The translations under genes were made by a program, and so were the position numbers. From contig CAAFQM010000357.1 of the NCBI GenBank assembly GCA_900765105.1, forward strand, positions 1 to 9,783: 9,783 bases of DNA, written 5' to 3'. How positions within the stretch are numbered: position 1 is the first letter of the stretch; each line of letters opens with the position of its first letter. This DNA comes from an uncultured Faecalibacterium sp. GTDB taxonomy: Bacteria > Bacillota > Clostridia > Oscillospirales > Ruminococcaceae. Of this stretch, positions 6,516-9,783 are shown one piece after another. The notes under the pieces were generated by a model, which made no database searches, was not told the origin of the DNA, and was given only the letters and a program-made list of their open reading frames with translations.

Positions 6516-6629
6516 ATGGCAAAAAACCATCAGCAGCTGGCCGAACAGATCCTTCCTCTGGTCGGCGGCAAGGAGAATATCCGGGGTGTGCGCCACTGTC
6601 AGACCCGTCTGCGTTTTACGCTGGTCGAT
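6516..6629 (+). pseudogene. 5' remnant of a PTS EIIB(C)-type sugar transporter gene
   Basis: An ATG at 6516, with AAGGAG 8 bases upstream, opens 38 residues of a glucose/beta-glucoside-type PTS EIIB domain: MAKNHQQLAEQILPLVGG, then NIRGVRHCQTRLRFTLVD. The phosphoryl-accepting cysteine is C28 in HCQTRLRF (usually HCATRLRF). After D38 (base 6629) the frame continues to a stop at 6731 but no longer resembles EIIB, and the several hundred residues of the EIIC membrane domain are missing. The gene was cut here by an insertion or deletion; the break coincides with the start of the structured non-coding stretch. Confidence 0.8.
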
Positions 6630-6806
6630 GGATTTTTGCAGGGTGCGTCCGGGTGCTGGGTATTCGTAAAACAGTTTTCGAGAAATGACACGGCAACTGC
6701 CTGTCAGGATTGGTTACGAGTACCCGGCTAGGCCGAGGAAGCATCAAGTCTCATGTCCGCACCGTCAAGGTGTTGGGTATGGGGCTTTTTGCATTTCAGG
6801 AACGTA

Positions 6807-6859
6807 TACACCTCTGGAAAGGTGTAATAACACACTAGACTTTGTACCAAAGTCGTGTG
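6807..6859 (+). repeat. Hairpin-pair module, copy 1
   Basis: Two adjacent hairpins: TACACCT/AGGTGTA (6807-6813 with 6820-6826), then CACAC-TA-GACTTTG paired with CAAAGTC-GTGTG (6831-6835/6855-6859 and 6838-6844/6848-6854). The linker GTGTAATAAC and the following CACTA are shared with copy 2 at 6976-7042. Confidence 0.7.
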
Positions 6860-6975
6860 CCAAGGGTGCTGCGCTCCTTTGGAATCCCTGCTTACATCGC
6901 CTGTGGGCGATGTAGATTCGCCGCACAGAAAGCTCTCACAAAAGGCACACCCGGCTGTCTGCGGCGAGGAGAAGG

Positions 6976-7042
6976 CACTTCTGCGGAAGTGTAATAACCC
7001 ACTATGACACTTTCATCCCTGTGGTCTGCAAAGTGTAGTGGG
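6976..7042 (+). repeat. Hairpin-pair module, copy 2
   Basis: CACTTC/GAAGTG (6976-6981 with 6986-6991), the linker TAATAAC, then CCCACTA/TAGTGGG (6998-7004 with 7036-7042) enclosing CACTTT/AAAGTG (7008-7013 with 7030-7035). The stems differ from copy 1, but the partner strands change with them, so pairing is kept. The copies are 167 bases apart. Confidence 0.7.
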
Positions 7043-7179
7043 CTCTCCGAGGGGGAACGGCTGTATAGAGTGCGTTTCGGGCAAATCGCCGCATACGTGT
7101 ATACGGAAGATGGGTACGCACGTACGCAGTAAATCGGCCAAGTTCTCCCATGTAGAGGGTGTAATTTCGATAAAGAACG

Positions 7180-7188
7180 TGGTATAAT
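7180..7188 (+). promoter_or_regulatory. Extended -10 promoter of the small membrane protein gene
   Basis: TGGTATAAT: a perfect -10 hexamer (7183-7188) with a TG extension, directly after the structured non-coding stretch. The leader before the ATG at 7224 is about 30 bases. No clear -35 is present. Confidence 0.6.
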
Positions 7189-7223
7189 TGACTCAACAAA
7201 TCGATTTGTGGAGGCGATTATTT

Positions 7224-7442
7224 ATGAAAAAAGAAACCAAGAAATCTATCTTATTCTATGCAGCTTCTGCTCTGTTATATATGGCTTCACTTATTAGCTT
7301 CATAAGTGGAAATGATAATTCTATGGCTGTTGTATGGTTGTGTCTTGGTTCATCATTTCTTTGCCTTGGCTCGACGCATCTTTGTTTAGGTTTGTCTCGT
7401 AAGAAAAAGGGAAACGACAAAACCGATGCAAGCAATAAATAA
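7224..7442 (+). CDS. Small two-helix membrane protein with heptad LCLG repeats
   Basis: A 72-residue protein with a basic N-terminus (MKKETKK), two membrane helices (about 8-27 and 33-56) and a basic, polar tail (59-72). The second helix consists of three seven-residue repeats: WLCLGSS, FLCLGST and HLCLGLS (residues 38-58), placing cysteines 40, 47 and 54 on one face. The DNA of the three units differs by synonymous changes, so the repeat is held at protein level. I do not recognise the family. The ATG at 7224 follows GGAGG by 9 bases; a longer reading from 7188 overlaps the promoter. Codons are AT-rich, unlike the core genes to the left, which suggests transfer. It might be a regulator, a toxin-like peptide or a superinfection-exclusion factor; none is supported directly. 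Confidence 0.65.
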   Translation: MKKETKKSILFYAASALLYMASLISFISGNDNSMAVVWLCLGSSFLCLGSTHLCLGLSRKKKGNDKTDASNK

Positions 7443-7477
7443 ATTCCTAGTATATCGCACTCACTCCTAAGCAGGGT

Positions 7478-7497
7478 TTGGGGCAGGCACGCCCCAA
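7478..7497. repeat. GC-rich hairpin in the leader before the TnpW-like gene
   Basis: TTGGGGC (7478-7484) pairs with GCCCCAA (7491-7497) around a 6-base loop. No T-run follows, so it is not a normal terminator. The 14 bases at 7476-7489 occur again exactly at 6280-6293. Confidence 0.55.
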
Positions 7498-7517
7498 CAA
7501 GAAGCTGTCCCAAAAGG

Positions 7518-7566
7518 GCAAGAATTTTCAAGAATTGAAAATTTGTGGCCACGGGACGATTCTTGC
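7518..7566. promoter_or_regulatory. Nested inverted repeats, possible operator or recombinase site
   Basis: An outer 8-bp pair GCAAGAAT/ATTCTTGC (7518-7525 with 7559-7566) encloses a 9-bp perfect inverted repeat AATTTTCAA/TTGAAAATT with a 3-base spacer (7523-7543, sharing three bases with the left outer arm) and the 8-base palindrome GTGGCCAC (7545-7552). It lies 60 bases before the TnpW-like gene, where a repressor, an accessory factor or the recombinase could bind, or where the RNA leader could fold into alternative shapes. Confidence 0.5.
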
Positions 7567-7625
7567 TCTCACGAAAACCCATACTTTTTGAAAATCCGCT
7601 TTTCGCAGCCAAAGGAGGATGCACC

Positions 7626-8090
7626 ATGAAAAAAGAGATCGAAGCCTTCGTCAACGCAGCCAACGAGCAGGAGTTGGAAGCCGCATGGAATAACCTCTCG
7701 GCAGAGGAACAGCGAGTTTTCGAGCAGCTCATGGAGGAAGAACCACCCGAAGATGCACTGGCATTTTTCGCACAGCTGTATGATGATGCCCCGAAAGAGC
7801 AAGCCAGCGAAACCGTGAGCATCTCCGAAAATGAAATCTATTTCAAGCGGCAGCCCTTGACCGAAGAGCAGAAGAAGCACGGTTCCTATGTAGATGAGAA
7901 CGGCAATCTCCATGTCAAGAACCTGTCTGCATTCTGGATTCCTGAACTGACCACCACGGAGAAAGTCGGTCACACCACCTACACCGTGACCGGCAGCTAT
8001 GAGGGCAAGGAATCCTTTTTGAAGAAGCTGGAGCGCATTGTTGCCAAGAACGCCCAGCAAAAATTTGAAGATGAGGGTGCAGACGAATGA
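7626..8090 (+). CDS. Mobile-element protein with a TnpW-like C-terminus
   Basis: A 154-residue acidic protein. Residues 1-60 are helical and rich in glutamate (KKEIEAFVNAANEQELEAAW, LMEEEPPEDALAFF); residues 70-105 form a short strand region (EIYFKRQPLTEEQKKHGSYVDENGNLHVKNLSAFW). The C-terminal part (112-143, EKVGHTTYTVTGSYEGKES then FLKKLERIVAKNA) resembles TnpW, a small protein of unknown role encoded with TnpX-type recombinases on clostridial elements; TnpW itself is usually only about 60 residues. The ATG at 7626 follows AAAGGAGG by 7 bases; the longer frame from 7545 lies within the inverted-repeat leader. Its stop overlaps an ATG (ATGA) that is in frame with the recombinase, so the pair is an operon. 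A role in controlling or aiding excision is an inference. Confidence 0.68.
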   Translation: MKKEIEAFVNAANEQELEAAWNNLSAEEQRVFEQLMEEEPPEDALAFFAQLYDDAPKEQASETVSISENEIYFKRQPLTEEQKKHGSYVDENGNLHVKNLSAFWIPELTTTEKVGHTTYTVTGSYEGKESFLKKLERIVAKNAQQKFEDEGADE

Positions 8091-8158
8091 CAACTGCGTC
8101 CAATTCTGCTATACTTGACCCGGTAACCAATCCTGTACCGACAGTTGCTCCACAGAGT

Positions 8159-8165
8159 AAGGAGG
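8159..8165 (+). promoter_or_regulatory. Ribosome binding site deciding the recombinase start
   Basis: AAGGAGG ends 8 bases before the ATG at 8174. It is much stronger than the GAGGG (8073-8077) that would serve the in-frame ATG at 8087. Confidence 0.75.
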
Positions 8166-8173
8166 ACACAACA

Positions 8174-9783
8174 ATGTCTGGAGCAACGAATAAAATCACC
8201 GCACTTTACTGCCGACTGTCGCAAGAGGACGCACGGCTCGGTGAAAGCCTGTCCATTGAGAATCAGAAGGCCATCCTTCTGGAATACGCCAAAAAGAACT
8301 ACTTCCCGAACCCGGTGTTCTTTGTGGATGATGGCTACTCTGGCACGAACTATGACCGTCCCGGCTTCCAGAGTATGCTGACCGAGATCGAAGCGGGACA
8401 TATAGGAATCGTTATCACGAAGGATTTGTCCCGACTGGGGCGCAATTCCGCCTTGACTGGTCTGTACACTAACTTTACCTTTCCCCAGTATGGCGTTCGC
8501 TACATTGCCATTAACGACAACTACGACACCATTGACCCGAACAGCGTAAACAACGATTTTGCAGGCATTAAGAACTGGTTCAACGAGTTTTACGCCCGCG
8601 ATACCAGCCGCAAGATTCGGGCCGTTCAGAAGGCCAAGGGAGAGCGTGGAGTACCGCTGACGGTCAATGTGCCGTACGGCTATGTGAAAGACCCGGAGAA
8701 CTCGAAACATTGGCTTGTTGATCCGGAAGCGGCTGCGGTCGTGAAGCGCATCTTCTCCATGTGCATGGAAGGCCGTGGCCCGACCCAAATTGCAAACCAA
8801 CTGTGGGTGGACAAAGTTCTGACTCCTACCGCCTACAAGTTGAGCCATGGCCGGAGTACAAACGCACCTGTCCCGGAAGACCCTTATCGCTGGGATAAAA
8901 GAGCAGTAAGTTTGATTCTGGAACGCCGGGAGTACACTGGCTGCACAGTCAACTTCAAGACCTATACTAACTCTATCTGGGATAAAAAGAAACATCTGAA
9001 TCCTGTAAAAAATCAGGCTATCTTCTCGGATACACATGAGCGCATTATCGACGATGATGTGTTCGAAAAGGTTCAGGAGATTCGTAATCAGCGTCACCGC
9101 ATGACCCGGACAGGCAAGAGTAGCATTTTCTCCGGTATGGTCTACTGTGCTGACTGCGGTTCCAAGATGCAATATGGTTCGTCCAATAACAGGGACTTCA
9201 GTCAAGACTTCTTTGACTGCTCTCTGCACAGGAAGAACGGGAGCAGGTGCAAGGGACACTTCATCCGGGTAAAGGTTCTGGAAGGCCGTGTGCTGAACCA
9301 TATCCAGCAGGTGACGGACTACATCCTTTGCCATGAAGACTACTTCCGAAAGGTCATGGAGGAACAGCTTCGGGTGGAAAGCAGCGAAAAGCTGACTGTC
9401 TTGAAGAAGCAGCTTGCCCGAAACGAGAAGCGAATCGCAGATCTCAAACGGCTGTTCATGAAAATCTACGAGGATAACGCCAGCGGAAAGCTGAGCGATG
9501 AACGTTTTGACATGATGAGCCAGAGTTACGATGCCGAGCAGAAGCAGCTGGAAGAGGACGTCCTCTCTATCCAGCAGGAAATCGAAGTACAGGAACAGCA
9601 AATCGAGAATATTGAAAAGTTCGTCCAGAAAGCGCACAAGTACGTCCATATTGGAGAACTCACCCCATATGCTCTCCGTGAACTGGTGTCGGCTATCTAT
9701 GTGGATGCCCCGGATAAGTCCAGCGGAAAGCGGGTGCAGCACATCCATATCAAGTACGATGGGCTGGGGTACATCCCTCTGGA
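8174..9783 (+). CDS. Large serine recombinase (TnpX/TndX type), 3' end outside the window
   Basis: The window holds 536 residues of a large serine recombinase, which cuts and rejoins attachment sites for integration and excision of mobile elements. Catalytic domain (1-150): YCRLSQED with nucleophile S16, SIENQK (27-32), DDGYSGTNYDRPGF (52-65) and KDLSRLGRN (83-91) with the catalytic arginines. Recombinase domain (about 165-300): GVPLTVNVPYGY and CTVNFKTY. Zinc ribbon: C325, C328, C349, C359. A long coiled coil (about 390-490) follows, then the DUF4368-like end (LRELVSAIYVDAPDKSSGKR, HIHIKYDGLGY). The ATG at 8174 has an excellent ribosome site; an in-frame ATG at 8087, overlapping the preceding stop, would add 29 residues rich in proline, threonine and serine. 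The stop is not seen, but the protein is near its usual end. Confidence 0.93.
   Translation, partial: MSGATNKITALYCRLSQEDARLGESLSIENQKAILLEYAKKNYFPNPVFFVDDGYSGTNYDRPGFQSMLTEIEAGHIGIVITKDLSRLGRNSALTGLYTNFTFPQYGVRYIAINDNYDTIDPNSVNNDFAGIKNWFNEFYARDTSRKIRAVQKAKGERGVPLTVNVPYGYVKDPENSKHWLVDPEAAAVVKRIFSMCMEGRGPTQIANQLWVDKVLTPTAYKLSHGRSTNAPVPEDPYRWDKRAVSLILERREYTGCTVNFKTYTNSIWDKKKHLNPVKNQAIFSDTHERIIDDDVFEKVQEIRNQRHRMTRTGKSSIFSGMVYCADCGSKMQYGSSNNRDFSQDFFDCSLHRKNGSRCKGHFIRVKVLEGRVLNHIQQVTDYILCHEDYFRKVMEEQLRVESSEKLTVLKKQLARNEKRIADLKRLFMKIYEDNASGKLSDERFDMMSQSYDAEQKQLEEDVLSIQQEIEVQEQQIENIEKFVQKAHKYVHIGELTPYALRELVSAIYVDAPDKSSGKRVQHIHIKYDGLGYIPL

Larger units (their letters stand above)
6655..7149 (+). ncRNA. 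Candidate large structured RNA
   Basis: About 500 bases with no credible protein but many strong helices. In order: a 15-bp helix 6655-6669/6714-6728 containing two G-U pairs and enclosing hairpin 6686-6706; hairpins 6760-6772 and 6807-6826; hairpin 6831-6859; a 9-bp hairpin with a TGTG loop at 6893-6914; a 7-bp helix 6919-6925/6960-6966; hairpins 6976-6991 and 6998-7042; hairpin 7089-7106; and an 8-bp long-range helix 7051-7058/7142-7149 with one G-U. Three wobbles suit a plus-strand RNA, and one (7092/7103) suits the other strand. No promoter is visible before 6655. Large ornate RNAs on Firmicutes mobile elements (ROOL, GOLLD, HEARO, group II intron parts) are possible relatives; I cannot match it to any, and no group II domain V is seen. 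Confidence 0.55.
6633..9783. mobile_element. Left part of a probable integrative element with a large serine recombinase
   Basis: From about 6630 to the window edge the contents change from core genes to a non-coding structured stretch, an AT-richer small membrane protein gene, a gene with a TnpW-like tail and a TnpX/TndX-type recombinase. The left edge is proposed at 6630-6650 because the PTS gene stops abruptly there. Recombinases of this family usually lie at one end of their element. The other end is outside the window, so the exact attachment core cannot be read, and the 6303-6340 junction is an alternative edge. Confidence 0.42.

Noticed and set aside
6685..6915. 76-codon plus-strand frame in the non-coding stretch
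   Set aside because: No ribosome site, no family resemblance, and it cuts across strong hairpins. The region is better explained as structured RNA.
6855..6950. Alternative pairing GTGTGCC (6855-6861) with GGCACAC (6944-6950), as a possible switch
   Set aside because: Several 7-bp matches are expected by chance in 500 bases, and the arm already has a better local partner.
6740..7160. CRISPR array
   Set aside because: The repeated GTGTAATAAC elements are only two, diverged, inside hairpins and 167 bases apart. There are no regular spacers and no cas gene.
6655..7180. Group II intron remnant
   Set aside because: I found no domain V-like 34-base hairpin, no intron start motif and no reverse transcriptase.
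7002..7199. 65-codon minus-strand frame
   Set aside because: It overlaps the promoter of the 7224 gene and the conserved hairpins, with no ribosome site and no recognisable motif.
7997..9748. Long minus-strand open frame of 583 codons
   Set aside because: It lies opposite the serine recombinase, whose motifs and zinc ribbon are unmistakable. The minus frame has no recognisable domain and no ribosome site.

Overview
The window looks like the chromosome of a GC-rich Gram-positive gut anaerobe, most likely a Faecalibacterium-type member of the Oscillospiraceae. This rests on the GC-rich codon use, the strong GGAGG ribosome binding sites, the mix of families, and a Clostridia-type large serine recombinase. 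It is an inference; no taxonomic marker gene is present.

Core part (1-6282). Bases 53-5561 read on the minus strand as two transcription units. The upstream unit (5561 to 3790) starts from an extended -10 promoter at 5624-5632. It encodes a small multi-pass membrane protein, translationally coupled (GTGA overlap) to a GHL10/YngK-type extracytoplasmic glycoside hydrolase with a twin-arginine-like leader. The second unit (3643 to 109) starts from a promoter at 3723-3751. It encodes a lipoprotein, an EamA/DMT transporter (one-base overlap), a YgjP/DUF45 metallopeptidase and a Wzx-type polysaccharide flippase with a TTG start, and it ends in a strong hairpin terminator at 53-84. On the plus strand, a divergent overlapping promoter drives a small single-pass membrane protein (5686-6105), followed by a CAU-anticodon tRNA (6169-6242) and a terminator.

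Scar region (6223-6629). The end of the tRNA and its terminator form an imperfect fold-back palindrome. Next come two unrelated gene relics back to back: an internal piece of an aldo/keto reductase (minus strand) and the first 38 codons of a PTS EIIB domain with its ribosome binding site (plus strand). This is a recombination hot spot next to a tRNA.

Accessory part (about 6630-9783). About 550 bases carry no credible protein but contain dense, long and partly repeated hairpins. Two tandem hairpin modules share a spacer sequence while their stems differ by compensatory changes, which points to a large structured RNA. Then come an AT-richer gene for a 72-residue membrane protein with three heptad LCLG repeats, a leader with nested inverted repeats, a gene with a TnpW-like C-terminus, and a TnpX/TndX-type large serine recombinase that runs off the right edge. 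These last genes are probably one end of an integrative element whose edge lies near 6630. The structured RNA is the best candidate here for something undescribed.
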